Below are positions 50,901 through 59,591 of a stretch of DNA of 64,000 bases, piece by piece. Positions within the stretch are counted from its first letter, which is position 1. Every line of letters starts with the position of its first letter. The stretch spans positions 372,001 to 436,000 of the forward strand of contig JADKJH010000001.1 of NCBI GenBank assembly GCA_016722505.1. Reading direction: 5' to 3'. This stretch comes from Holophagaceae bacterium (GTDB lineage: Bacteria; Acidobacteriota; Holophagae; Holophagales; Holophagaceae). The notes under the pieces were generated by a model. That model saw only the letters and a list, made by a program, of their open reading frames with translations, was not told where the DNA came from and searched no databases. A program made the translations under genes and the position numbers.

Positions 50901-52472
50901 TTTGAGAAATTCAGCCAGGCCGATACCAGCATCACGCGGCGATTCGGGGGCACGGGTCTGGGACTTGCCATCAGCAAACGGCTTGTGGAAGCCATGGGCG
51001 GCGTCATTGGCCTGGACAGCGAGAAGGGGCACGGCACGACCTTCTGGTTCACATTGACCTTGAAGCCCGCCGGAGCGCCACAAGGAAAAGACAACACCGA
51101 GGCCGAAGAAGGCTCCCTAGCAAAATTTTCGAGCGATTTCCGAATTCTCGTGGCAGACGATCTGCCCGAAAGCGCCAACGCGCTCTTCGACCAACTCTGG
51201 CGCTGGGGCCTGGAGGCAAGCCTTGCATCCACCGGGCCCGAGGCATTAGAAGACATATTGGTTTCAGCCAAAAATGGGAAACCCTACCACCTGGTGCTGC
51301 TGGATGAGGACATGCCGGGCATGGGCGGATGGGAGTTGGCCAAGACCCTACGAGCTGATCATTCCGAAATATCGCCCTTGCTGGTGCTGCTCTGTCCCAT
51401 GCATCAACCTCGTGAAATCTGGGCGCTGAAGGCCGCAGGCTTCAACGCCATGCTCCGGAAACCTGTCTTCGCCTTCGAACTGCGAGAGCTGTTGGAAGAA
51501 GCGTCCGCACAGGCGGGCATGTCCGATGCAGGGTGGTTCGGCTCCGTGGACGATGCTGCAGGCGATACTCCCCCCTTGGGTTCCATAGCCCAGGCCTTGG
51601 CGGGACGCCGGATCCTCATCGCAGAGGACAATCCGCTGAACCAGCACGTCGCGGTCCGATTGCTGAAATCCATGGGCGCCGTGGTGACCATCGCATCCAC
51701 GGGAACAGAGGCCGTGGAACAAGCGGCTCGAGGTGGTTTCGATCTCATCTTGATGGATGGACAGATGCCCGAGATGGATGGCCTGGAGGCGGCGCGGGCC
51801 ATACGTGCCAGTGGCGGAAAGGTGCCCATCCTGGCGATGACCGCCCATGCCTTGCAAGGGGATCGGGAGCGGTTCCTCAAATCAGGAATGGATGATCTGC
51901 TCACCAAGCCCTTTAGCCGCGATGAACTCCGGAATGCCATCCTGCGGCAACTGGAGCCAGAACCCAAAAGCCACTCCGAGGCCACGCTGATCATCCACCC
52001 CCCCGCGCCGGATGAAGATTTGAATGAGGCCGCCCTTGCTCCAAACAGCGAGCCCTTGGAAGCAACCGAAGACGCTGGTGACACCATGCAGATGCCTGTC
52101 CAGATCCCCGCCACGGATTTCCGGCATCCCATAGACACCGTATCCCTGCTGCATTCCATCCATGCCGAGGACCGCGATGAATTACGTGAATTATTGGTGA
52201 TGTTCCGTGCCCATGCGCCCGACCGCATGGCCGATATCCGGATGGCACTGCAGGAAAAAGATGCTAAGTCCCTGAAAGCCGCAGCCCACGCGCTGTGTGG
52301 CAGCGCCTCCTACGTCTATGCCCGGCCGGTCACGGATATCGCTAAACGCATGGAGGAACTGGCCGCTGAAAACCGCATCGTAGAAGCAGCGGTCTACCTG
52401 CCCGAACTAGAGAACGCTTTCACGTCCGCCGAAGCGGCCCTGAAAGAATTGGAGAGCCGATTAGCAAGGTAA
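47988..52472 (+). CDS. Beta-propeller hybrid sensor histidine kinase with two receivers and an HPt domain
   Basis: ATG 47988 has GGAG 12 bases upstream and gives a 1494-residue protein. It has a signal peptide (WFRGLAVFAVLCLGSFLHAQG), a periplasmic two-component beta-propeller (about 30-640; repeated DDRGFLWVGTEDGAFRF-type blades), a Y_Y_Y domain (about 645-735) and a single membrane helix near 740-763. Cytosolic parts follow: HisKA with His809 (VMSHELRTP), HATPase (NLLGNAIKF, GTGLGLAIS), receiver 1 (Asp1106 in LVLLDEDMPGM), receiver 2 (Asp1257 in LILMDGQMPEMDG) and an HPt domain with His1434 (AAAHALCGSA). This architecture is used for sensing polysaccharides in Bacteroidetes HTCS proteins, but here there is no AraC output domain. 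A phosphorelay His-Asp-His is expected. Confidence 0.93.
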   Translation: MFMFMRESGSWFRGLAVFAVLCLGSFLHAQGPGTVAFQPFGAEQGLTNFAVSALEQDDRGFLWVGTEDGAFRFGGTRFERFGPAQGLERPWVTQLAKDGAGGLCAGTDRGLFHFDGNAFHRVQFQGSPSASAAPVRCIASVGGSVWVATSEGFFTGSPAKGFQPVAGWVTAPPTALSVDGSGLLAVAGEELWIQDGNRWRAVAPLPELHGERAFSVLRDADGRIWIRSRSHLLRCREGQALEDLAPRLAGTASKEGHLRMDSKGRVWIPTVAGLVMAEHDALVQLHPDPGLGFGYCRQVFIDREDSLWVVGEQLFHALGQGAWSAYRGREGLPSNQVWSLLRDRQGILWTATNRGVAQGIDNGFKALQFHLPIGPLTLALGPDGRIWAGGRDGAALYAWESSGHGFASIHIKDLGDGDTIVRDLRFDRSGNLWAATSNGGLRLIRSGASGQMEAEPVALPGGSSKENIWSVAEDAQGRIWVGGTEGLAVMEDGRWRRFTSANGLLDTEVRCIGPTPGGAVWIAYGRSLGAAKVTLSGASLKIMELVGESRGLASVQINALACDARGVLWLGTALGAARWDGKLLDTFGKLEGLPGEDCILGSLLCDGNDVWVGTTAGLGRFHAESEGGVLPSPETILTGARFGPKDGDTITRFDQVLRIPHDLRSLEIRFSAMSFLNPAKVHHQVRLLDFQNDWRDIASSQVNYAGLPPGVYRFEVRSRAGASPWGQPAKMYFRMVGPWWSSGWALAFYAVAALALITLAFRFRTRVLRFKNQALGDLVHAQTEEIQTALDQAERANLAKSEFLAVMSHELRTPMHSILGMTDLLLDSSLSREQRDSAQTIRRAGQALLSILNDILDFSKIEAEKVALREVPVDLRSLCEDLMDLLSVSAQEKGLELVLRFEPEGSPEYLGDPERIRQVLLNLLGNAIKFTETGFVQLTVRITDQQEDRHALMLSVADSGPSIPLDKQARLFEKFSQADTSITRRFGGTGLGLAISKRLVEAMGGVIGLDSEKGHGTTFWFTLTLKPAGAPQGKDNTEAEEGSLAKFSSDFRILVADDLPESANALFDQLWRWGLEASLASTGPEALEDILVSAKNGKPYHLVLLDEDMPGMGGWELAKTLRADHSEISPLLVLLCPMHQPREIWALKAAGFNAMLRKPVFAFELRELLEEASAQAGMSDAGWFGSVDDAAGDTPPLGSIAQALAGRRILIAEDNPLNQHVAVRLLKSMGAVVTIASTGTEAVEQAARGGFDLILMDGQMPEMDGLEAARAIRASGGKVPILAMTAHALQGDRERFLKSGMDDLLTKPFSRDELRNAILRQLEPEPKSHSEATLIIHPPAPDEDLNEAALAPNSEPLEATEDAGDTMQMPVQIPATDFRHPIDTVSLLHSIHAEDRDELRELLVMFRAHAPDRMADIRMALQEKDAKSLKAAAHALCGSASYVYARPVTDIAKRMEELAAENRIVEAAVYLPELENAFTSAEAALKELESRLAR

Positions 52473-52519
52473 AAAGGAAAAGGCTCACCGCAGAGACAAG
52501 AGACGCAAGAAATTGATCC

Positions 52520-53999
52520 CTAAACCCGCTCATGCGGCAGCGCCAACGCGGGAGCGTAGACGGTTGTGTTGGGATCCACCATGTAGAGATTGCTGATCTT
52601 GCCAGTATAGGCGCCAGCGTATTGCTGGATCTGGTCCCCCAGGCGGGTCTGGTCGTCACCTTCCCGGAAGAGGGTTCCCCATACGGAATTGAAAGAATTC
52701 TCCACATGGTGGTTCAATTCATGGACTTTCTCCCTCTGGACCTCTGTGCGCCTTCTGGTTTCCACCAATTCTGCGTTCAATGAGGCGGCTTCGCGGTCCA
52801 TGGCATGGAGGGCTTCTGGAGAGATGCGCGGTGCCAGGACCCGGCGATGTTCATGATTGCGGGCTATCTGGTCGCTGAGTATGTTCACCCGCCGCTGGCC
52901 GCGCCGCCGCTGGGTTTCAACCTTCAGCAACTCACGGATGTCATCGGCGTGGAGCTCCAGCTGTTCCAGCTCCGCTTCCAGTTCAGGGATGAGCATGAGC
53001 GTATGCCAGGAAAGGCTCTTCTTGGATTTCAGGATGTCGCCATAAATGTGGTCGCCGATATAAAGAACCTGCTCACCATTCGCTTCAAGCCTTGCCTCCA
53101 GCCAGTCCGCATTGCCTCCGGTGAACACATTCGCATGTTCGGGCATGGGAACCGCCTCATGCCCTTCGGCGAAAAAACCGGGTTTGCGGGAACTCACCAC
53201 GATCGTGTGGAAGTAGTCGGTCCAAAGGGGCCGCGCCGCATCAACGTCATTGAGCAAGTGGCCCAGCACGCCGTTCGTGAACGTCCACTCGCTATTGGTT
53301 AGGAGGAAGAGTTTTTTTTCCGGCGCGGATCCAACGATCGAGGGCGGCGGGCAACTGCGGATCCTTCGGGATGAAGAAATCGCGGTGGGCAAGAATCGCG
53401 GCTTTCATGTCGCCATTCCGGTGAGCTGAATCTATGCCCCATCGCACATCATCGAACAGCTGGATGTAGTCCTTGCCCGGCAGCTTTCCCTGATCAAGGC
53501 GATCCACGAGCAGGGCGTAAAGGTGGCTTTCTGGAATCTCGAACATGGTGTCAATGCTGCGGAATCCCTTGGCCGTGGTGGAAAGACGCCGGCGGCCGTA
53601 GCAAGTTTCAATCGCCAAATGGTCCATGGGTTTCGTGCCATGGGTCGCCCGGACCACCCTGCGCTCCCGGCTCACCTTCAGCAGGTTTCCCCGCACGCCG
53701 TCCAGCACCAAACCCCGGATGGAAAATTTTGGATCGAATTCTGAATCCAGAAGCGATGCGGGATACCCTTTTTCCCGCACCAATAATCGGAGCGATTTCG
53801 TAAAAGCCAGCTCATCGATTTCCGGCGAGCGATAGCGCGCCAGAGTGTAGTCCATGTCAAAGCCAACGGCCTTGATGGTGGGCAGGGGCAGCGTCTGCAG
53901 AACATAGAGTTTCTGCGCTGGCGGCAGCCGTGCTTCATCTTCCTGGTCCCAGGATGGGGGGACGGGCACAAGGCTGGGGTTCCAAGGGATCGGCGCCAT
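52520..53999 (-). pseudogene. HAD-superfamily 5'-nucleotidase (cN-II/IMP-GMP type), frameshifted at A8
   Basis: Two frames form one protein of the purine 5'-nucleotidase family. The N-terminal frame (from ATG 53999) has the HAD nucleophile motif VGFDMDYTL (Asp48, Asp50) and SHLYALLVDRLDQGK, and ends ALDRWIRAGKK. The other frame continues with LFLLTNSEWTFTNGVLGHLL and has the late HAD motif GDHIYGDILKSKK. The break is in a run of eight A on the coding strand (plus-strand T run 53312-53319); removing one A restores a 492-residue protein of normal family length. The family dephosphorylates IMP/GMP in the cytoplasm. A run of eight A is also a known site for transcriptional slippage, so function may persist. 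Confidence 0.8.
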
Positions 54000-54087
54000 G
54001 GCTTGAGGATACAGCCCGTTCGAAAAATGAGTGATCCAGTTATGCTGCGATTACGGCTTAGTCAGGGTATGGAAGGGGAGTCCAGGG

Positions 54088-55038
54088 ATGGCAGAGCCAG
54101 ATGATTTTACGAGCCTGGGCCATAGCCGTGCGACGAAAGCATCCAGAGTCACGCTGCCTAGGCTCGACCCGCCGCCGCCGAGCTTGTTGTCCTTCCTACA
54201 AGGCCGATTTCCCTTCGTTTCCGATTGGGAATCCCGTATGGCGCGAGGCCTGGTATGCACGGCCGGGAGAAACCCGGTAGATACGGATACGCCCTACCAG
54301 GCCGGTTTGGAGATCCTCTATTACCGGGAGGTGGATGCCGAACCTGATATTCCCTTCGAGGCCAAAATTATTTTTCAGGATGCTCACCTTCTGGTGGCGG
54401 ACAAACCCCATTTCCTGCCGGTGACGCCTACAGGACCCTACGTGCGGGCTTCACTGCTGACCAGGCTTCAGGAGCAGACAGGCCTGGACAGCCTGGCACC
54501 ACTGCATCGCCTTGATCGCGAAACGGCGGGGCTGGTGCTCTTTTCGGTGCAGCGGGATGGCCGTGCCGGATTCAGCGGCCTTTTTCAGAAAGGCCGCATC
54601 ACAAAGATCTATCAAGCTATTGCTTCTGTCGAGGCTGGAACCCCACTCCAGGAGTGGCGGGTGGAAAACCGTATCGAGAAAGGGGACCCCTTCTTCCGCA
54701 TGGCTTGCGTGGAAGGCACTGTGAACGCCCGAAGCAGCATCCAGCTGCTCAAGGAAAGCTGCGGCTACGGCCTCTTCGAGATCCGCCCGGAAACCGGCAA
54801 GAAGCATCAGATCCGCCTTCACATGACCGCCATTGGCCATCCGATTCAGCACGACAAGCTCTACCCCGAGTTGCAATCTGAAGCCGCAGCAAATGCCGCC
54901 CTGGATTTTAGCCGCCCTCTGCAACTCCTGGCTAAGCGATTGGAGTTCGTGGATCCCGGCACTGGTGAGGTCCGGGTTTTCGAATCGGAGCAACAGCTTG
55001 CATGGGATCCCCTACGCTCAGAGCCTCACCACGCCTAG
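54088..55038 (+). CDS. RluA-family pseudouridine synthase
   Basis: The 316-residue protein starts at ATG 54088 with GGGGAG seven bases upstream; the frame is open from 54031. The catalytic motif HRLDRETAG has Asp143, and LVADKPHFLPVTP and the RPETGKKHQIRLHMTAIGHPI block are typical of RluA-type synthases that isomerise uridines in rRNA or tRNA. There is no S4 domain at the N-terminus; instead, 90 residues include DPPPPSLLSFLQGRFPFV, as in RluA/TruC-like enzymes acting on 23S rRNA or tRNA. The exact target site cannot be told. It is convergent with the SprT-like gene with one base between. Confidence 0.87.
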   Translation: MAEPDDFTSLGHSRATKASRVTLPRLDPPPPSLLSFLQGRFPFVSDWESRMARGLVCTAGRNPVDTDTPYQAGLEILYYREVDAEPDIPFEAKIIFQDAHLLVADKPHFLPVTPTGPYVRASLLTRLQEQTGLDSLAPLHRLDRETAGLVLFSVQRDGRAGFSGLFQKGRITKIYQAIASVEAGTPLQEWRVENRIEKGDPFFRMACVEGTVNARSSIQLLKESCGYGLFEIRPETGKKHQIRLHMTAIGHPIQHDKLYPELQSEAAANAALDFSRPLQLLAKRLEFVDPGTGEVRVFESEQQLAWDPLRSEPHHA

Positions 55039-55039
55039 C

Positions 55040-55432
55040 TCACCCTTCCTCCACACCAATCCCATGGGTCACGCTCTGGTGCCCGAATTTCTGCCGGGCG
55101 GTGGCGCGGAAAGTCTCGGTGTGTCCCCAGTCTTTGGTTCCATCCTTCCATAGTTTGTAGTGGATCAATTCGTGTTCAAGGATGCGCAGAAGGATTCCTT
55201 CTGGGTCACGGCAATTGACGCCACAAACAACTTGAGGCCAAGGCCAATCCCGCCGCCTCAATAGTGGAATGGACAAGCGAATCTCAGGATGCCAGATTCC
55301 CCGCACATCTTTTTCGATGACGAACAGCCCCGCGCAACGCGTCATGCGGGACGACCAGATCACCGGAAGCGGAGGCAGTTCCCAGCCTGCTGATCTCAAA
55401 ATGGATTCAGTGCGGTGGCGCAGCGTGATCAT
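55040..55432 (-). CDS. SprT-like zinc metalloprotease-family protein
   Basis: The 130-residue protein carries a zincin motif HELIHYKLW (His87, Glu88, His91) followed by HTETFRATA with a third possible ligand His104, as in SprT/SprT-like domains. The N-terminal half is beta-rich, with IRLSIPLLRR. It lacks the C-terminal zinc-ribbon cysteines of SprT proper, so it is a short form. Eukaryotic SPRTN homologues cleave DNA-protein crosslinks; bacterial roles are unknown. Its ATG overlaps the aspS stop by 4 bases, so the two are coupled. Confidence 0.75.
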   Translation of the reverse strand: MITLRHRTESILRSAGWELPPLPVIWSSRMTRCAGLFVIEKDVRGIWHPEIRLSIPLLRRRDWPWPQVVCGVNCRDPEGILLRILEHELIHYKLWKDGTKDWGHTETFRATARQKFGHQSVTHGIGVEEG

Positions 55433-57432
55433 TCAAATTCGAAGCTCGGCCCACCCAGATTCGAGGTCTCCACCCGCACGACTTCGCCGTCCATGGTGAT
55501 GGTGCTGGCGCTGTGTGGCTTGGCGCTGTGGCTGAGGGTCTGCAAAGCGTGGAAGGGCGCCTGCAACTCAGCGGGAACGCTCTCGAAGAACATCACGCCG
55601 GCGCGGTATGTCTGGGGTGCCGCATGCGCAGTGGTAGTGATGTGCAGCTCTTTCAATTGGCGCGCATCCACTTCGCTAGGCGCATCGGTCATCAGGCACC
55701 GGGCCTGGGCGGTTTTGGGGAAAGCGATGACTTCGCGGATGCTGGTCTCGCCCACCAGCAGCATCACAAGGCGGTCCAGGCCCAGCGCCAATCCACCCAT
55801 GGGCGGCGCGCCGAAGGCCAGGGCATCCAGCAGGAATCCGAATTTCGAGCGAGCCTCTTCTTCACCAATTCCAAGAGCGCGGAACATCCGGCTTTGGGTT
55901 TCCGCATCGTGGATGCGGATGGAACCCCCTCCAATCTCGTAGCCGTTCAGCACCAGATCGTAGGCCACGGCGCGGCAGGCGCCGGGATTGGATTCCAGCA
56001 TCTCCATGTCATCGGGATGGGGGCTCGTGAAGGGGTGATGGCAGGCCACGAAGCGGGCATTTTCCTCGCTCCACTCCAGCAGCGGGAAATCCACGACCCA
56101 CAGGAACGCGAAACGCGATTCATCTAATTGTCCGAAGGTCCTGGCCAACCGTAGCCGCAACTCACCGAGCACCTTGGAGGTCTGGGCTTCGGTGCCGACG
56201 GCGAACACAGCCAGCCCTTCGCCCTCCACATGGAATTCGGCTTTCAGCGCGGCGTCGAGTTCCGGGCTGATGAATTTCTTGAAGCTAGACGCGAAGCCAT
56301 CCTTGCCCCATTTCGCATAGGGCAGTCCCCCGGCCCCAAGATGCTTGGCGATGTCCTGCAATTCGTCGAGCTGCTTGCGGGACATGGCCCCGGCCTGCTC
56401 GCCCGCGAAATAGAGGCCGCGGACTCGGCGCTGGCCTTGGCTTTCGGCGGCGGCGCGGAACAAGTTGAAATCGCTTGTTGCGAACACGCCGGTGACATCC
56501 TGGATTTTCACATCGCAGCGCACATCGGGCTTGTCGGAACCGTACCACTCCATGGCATCGGCATAGGCCAAGCGCTGGAAGGGCGCGTGTGCTTCCTTGC
56601 CCACAAGTTTGGAGAGCTTCACCATCAGAGGTTCCAGGACGTCCTGGACATCCGTTTCGCGGACGAAACTCATTTCCACGTCGACTTGGGTGAATTCCGG
56701 CTGGCGGTCCGCGCGTAAATCCTCGTCCCGGAAACAGCGGCAGATCTGGATATAGCGTTCGAAGCCTGACACCTGGAGCAACTGCTTGAAGAGTTGCGGT
56801 GATTGGGGCAAGGCGAAGAACTCGCCTGGATGGACTCGTGATGGGACTAGGTAATCCCTGGCGCCTTCGGGCGTGGATTTGGTGAGGATGGGCGTTTCGA
56901 ACTCGATGAAGTCCAGTTCCCGGAAGTGGTTGCGGATGATGTAGGAGACCTCGCTACGAAGGATCATGCTTCGCTGCAGGCTGGGGCGCCGCAGGTCCAG
57001 GAAGCGGTATTTCAGCCGCAGGTCTTCACCAGCATCGGCACCATTGGCACCGCCCTCCACCACGTCATCCACTGGGATGGGCGGCGTGTTGGCAGTGTTG
57101 AAGATCTTCAAATCCGTGAGCTTGACTTCCACATCGCCCGTCGGCAGGTTCGGGTTCTTGGACTGCCGTTCAATGACGGTGCCTTCGACCCCCAGCACGA
57201 ATTCGCTGCGCACGGCCTTGAGCTTGGCCAGCAATTCCGGTTCGATTTCCGTTTCATCGGCCTTGATCTGCACCACCCCCCAGCGGTCCCGCAAGTCCAG
57301 GAAGACCAGGGATCCCATATTGCGGGAGCGTTTGCACCAGCCCAGCAGGCGCACGCTCTGCCCCACATGGTCCATGCGCAGCTCGCCATTGCGGTGGCTG
57401 CGCGAGAAGTTACCCAATGGATCCAGACGCAT
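55429..57432 (-). CDS. aspS: Aspartyl-tRNA synthetase with C-terminal extension
   Basis: The 667-residue class II synthetase starts at ATG 57432 (GGAG six bases upstream; the preceding codon is a TTG that could also be used). It has the N-terminal OB anticodon-binding domain ([24 protein letters not shown]), [25 protein letters not shown], motif 2 ([22 protein letters not shown]), the bacterial GAD insert, and motif 3 ([14 protein letters not shown]). After the usual end at about residue 598 there is an extra segment of about 70 residues ([37 protein letters not shown]). Homologues normally end near 590. It charges tRNA-Asp or both tRNA-Asp and tRNA-Asn. It is coupled to the SprT-like gene. 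Confidence 0.94.
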   Translation of the reverse strand: [667 protein letters not shown]

Positions 57433-57650
57433 CAATGACTCCAGGGACTTTTAGGAGCCGTTACCAACTAACCAGTGCTGTTCTGGTCAGTTCGTTGCGG
57501 CTCCCTTTGCGGCCCAGGTATTAGAATACGGGCTTCGGGCTTCGGGCTCCAGAAGGAAGGCAAAGGGTTGGTATCCAGATCAAATACATCCACACCGAAT
57601 CCACAATCGGTGTCAGTGCAGGGTTAAGTCACATTTCGATAGCTTGCCAA

Positions 57651-58625
57651 TCACAATTTAAGCGTTTCTCCAAGTCCAAAGAATCGATATTTGTCTTTGA
57701 ACACATTCCTGAAAATTGAAAATCCCAACTGCCCACTACAATGAGCAGGAGCGACTGATTCAACACCGTATTCTTGCTTCATTCTTGTGGCCAAGCCTTC
57801 GATATATTCTCGGCCATAGGGAATGAGGTGAAATCCACCGGCGACAAGATGAATTCTTCCTTTTCTAACCTTTCGCGTTTCCTGAATGATTGTTTCGATT
57901 GTGCTGTGTGAACATCCCGACAGGATCACATCACCATTTTCAGTAGCGAATGCGACAGACAACTCTGGCATCCCAATGAACTGTGGGTGCTCATCACCAA
58001 ACGGGGGGTATTTAATGTAGGTCCCCATGAGTGTAGAGGTTGTTGGAATGATCGTCAGGCCAGGCAGCGCTTCTTTCGGCTCAGTGACGTATTCCACATT
58101 CGACTTCCAGAATCTGCCCGTGGGCACGGTTATCATGCCCTCAACGGCTCGTTCACCTCGAAAATACTGCTCATCCTTGGGTAAAGTTTTAACGATTCCT
58201 GGTTCGGTTTCACGGAAAGGGAATTTTATGGGTGCACCGAGGGAGAAAAAATCATTGGGTAGGTAAATTTTAACTTTTGGATTCACACTCAACAAATAAT
58301 CAAAACCACCAATATGGTCGTAGTGCCCGTGAGATACGATTGCAATATCGACTTTTTTCAAATCAATCTTTAATATTTTCAGGTTGTGTTCGAATATCTT
58401 TGCACTGGTTCCTGAATCAAACAGAATTAATTTCCCTTTGTAGTGTATGACGGAGGAAAACCCGAAGTCTTGCGTGAGGCCTTTTTTCTCTGAACCGAAG
58501 GCATCATAAACATTCGTCATTGTCATGCCAGATGGTTCCGATTTGCCCTGAGCTGCAAGAGGAAGACAAGGAATGAACCCGGCTAGAAAGATAAGCATGA
58601 AAAAGGTGGAGCAAACTGACTTCAT
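57651..58625 (-). CDS. Exported metallo-beta-lactamase-fold hydrolase, AT-rich gene
   Basis: The 324-residue protein has a signal peptide (KSVCSTFFMLIFLAGFIPCLPLAAQG) and a metallo-beta-lactamase core: HGHYDHIGG is the zinc motif HxHxDH, LFDSGTSAK precedes it, and further zinc-site His residues are in SGCSHSTIETI and the C-terminal APAHCSGQ. This resembles the MBL group that includes the beta-ribofuranosylaminobenzene-phosphate synthase-like proteins; the substrate is unknown. The gene is visibly richer in A/T than its neighbours (codons such as AAA, ATT and TTT dominate), which suggests recent transfer. A 218-base gap without features separates it from aspS. Confidence 0.83.
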   Translation of the reverse strand: MKSVCSTFFMLIFLAGFIPCLPLAAQGKSEPSGMTMTNVYDAFGSEKKGLTQDFGFSSVIHYKGKLILFDSGTSAKIFEHNLKILKIDLKKVDIAIVSHGHYDHIGGFDYLLSVNPKVKIYLPNDFFSLGAPIKFPFRETEPGIVKTLPKDEQYFRGERAVEGMITVPTGRFWKSNVEYVTEPKEALPGLTIIPTTSTLMGTYIKYPPFGDEHPQFIGMPELSVAFATENGDVILSGCSHSTIETIIQETRKVRKGRIHLVAGGFHLIPYGREYIEGLATRMKQEYGVESVAPAHCSGQLGFSIFRNVFKDKYRFFGLGETLKL

Positions 58626-58872
58626 TGATTTTCCTCTCGTTGTCGTATAACCATCATAGCTTTTTAATGCAACCTAACGCTAAGAGTTAACTGGACCAAT
58701 CGTGGATGGCGCTCTATAGCATGACGGAAAACACCCATGGTTGGGTTCGGGGTGAACGAGAGGTTAGGCGTGACCGTGGGCTTCATACCAGTAGAAAAAG
58801 GCGAAGAGAAAAGAAAGTGCTGGCCTTTCCCACTGTGGCAAATCTTGGATCTATCTTTCGAGATCAATGCCG

Positions 58873-59322
58873 CTATGGGTCTTCGGTCAGGGGTGGACCG
58901 TCGACGTGCGAGTCGTGCTCCGCAAACAGCGCCTGCATCGCGTCGGGGCTGCGGAGGCCCTCGGGCATGCGGATGATCAGGTCGATCGCATCAGGAGTCG
59001 TCACGACAAGCATGCGGGCCGACTCCGGGCACGGGTTGCGAAAACTATGGGTGGCGCCACGAGGCACCCATGCCATCGATCCGGCAGAAACCCGTGCGGT
59101 CTCACCATCGACACGGAATTCCATCTCACCGCTCAGCACATAGAACGCCTCATCGTAGGCATTGTGGTGGTGCGCTGGCGGCCCGCCCCCAAGCGGTGGA
59201 AAGGTGCTGACAAAGACGGCGAAACCATCGGCACGGCCGGGCTCCAGCAACACGTTCATCTGGACGATCCCGTTGCCTACGGCTTCGTCGCGTTTCGGCA
59301 CGATCACGAACGGTACTGCCAT
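58873..59322 (-). CDS. Cupin-domain protein
   Basis: ATG 59322 has GGAGG six bases upstream, giving 149 residues; the frame is open to 59412. It is a single cupin barrel with the two conserved motifs: GGGPPAHHHNAYDEAFYVLSGE (motif 1, three His and a Glu as metal ligands) and a motif 2 part WVPRGATHSFRN with the final His. Single-domain cupins act as metal-dependent dioxygenases, isomerases or sensors; the sequence does not tell which. It lies alone between the two metallo-beta-lactamase-fold genes. Confidence 0.85.
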   Translation of the reverse strand: MAVPFVIVPKRDEAVGNGIVQMNVLLEPGRADGFAVFVSTFPPLGGGPPAHHHNAYDEAFYVLSGEMEFRVDGETARVSAGSMAWVPRGATHSFRNPCPESARMLVVTTPDAIDLIIRMPEGLRSPDAMQALFAEHDSHVDGPPLTEDP

Positions 59323-59591
59323 CAGAAACCTCCATACCTTCGTCTTATGCTGTGCAGATCCTCGGGTGATGACTTCCCACCTGCTCCTCCGTTCGCCCGT
59401 TGCAAGCCTCAACTTTGCATGGCTGGACTCCGTAGCGCTTTACCTTGTCATTGAAGTGCCAGCTGATCAAGGGAACGACTGAGAATTGGACCCATTCAAA
59501 GTCTGCCCATCTGTTCTAAGGAGATCGATGACGGTTATTTAAAGGTGATTTTTCTCTCCTTCCTTCCGCCCCTCCGCTACCCTCTGCGTGG

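Noticed and set aside
58664..58867. A 67-codon minus-strand frame in the gap after the AT-rich hydrolase
   Set aside because: No ribosome binding site, no recognisable motif and length within chance; the gap 58626-58872 shows nothing else.
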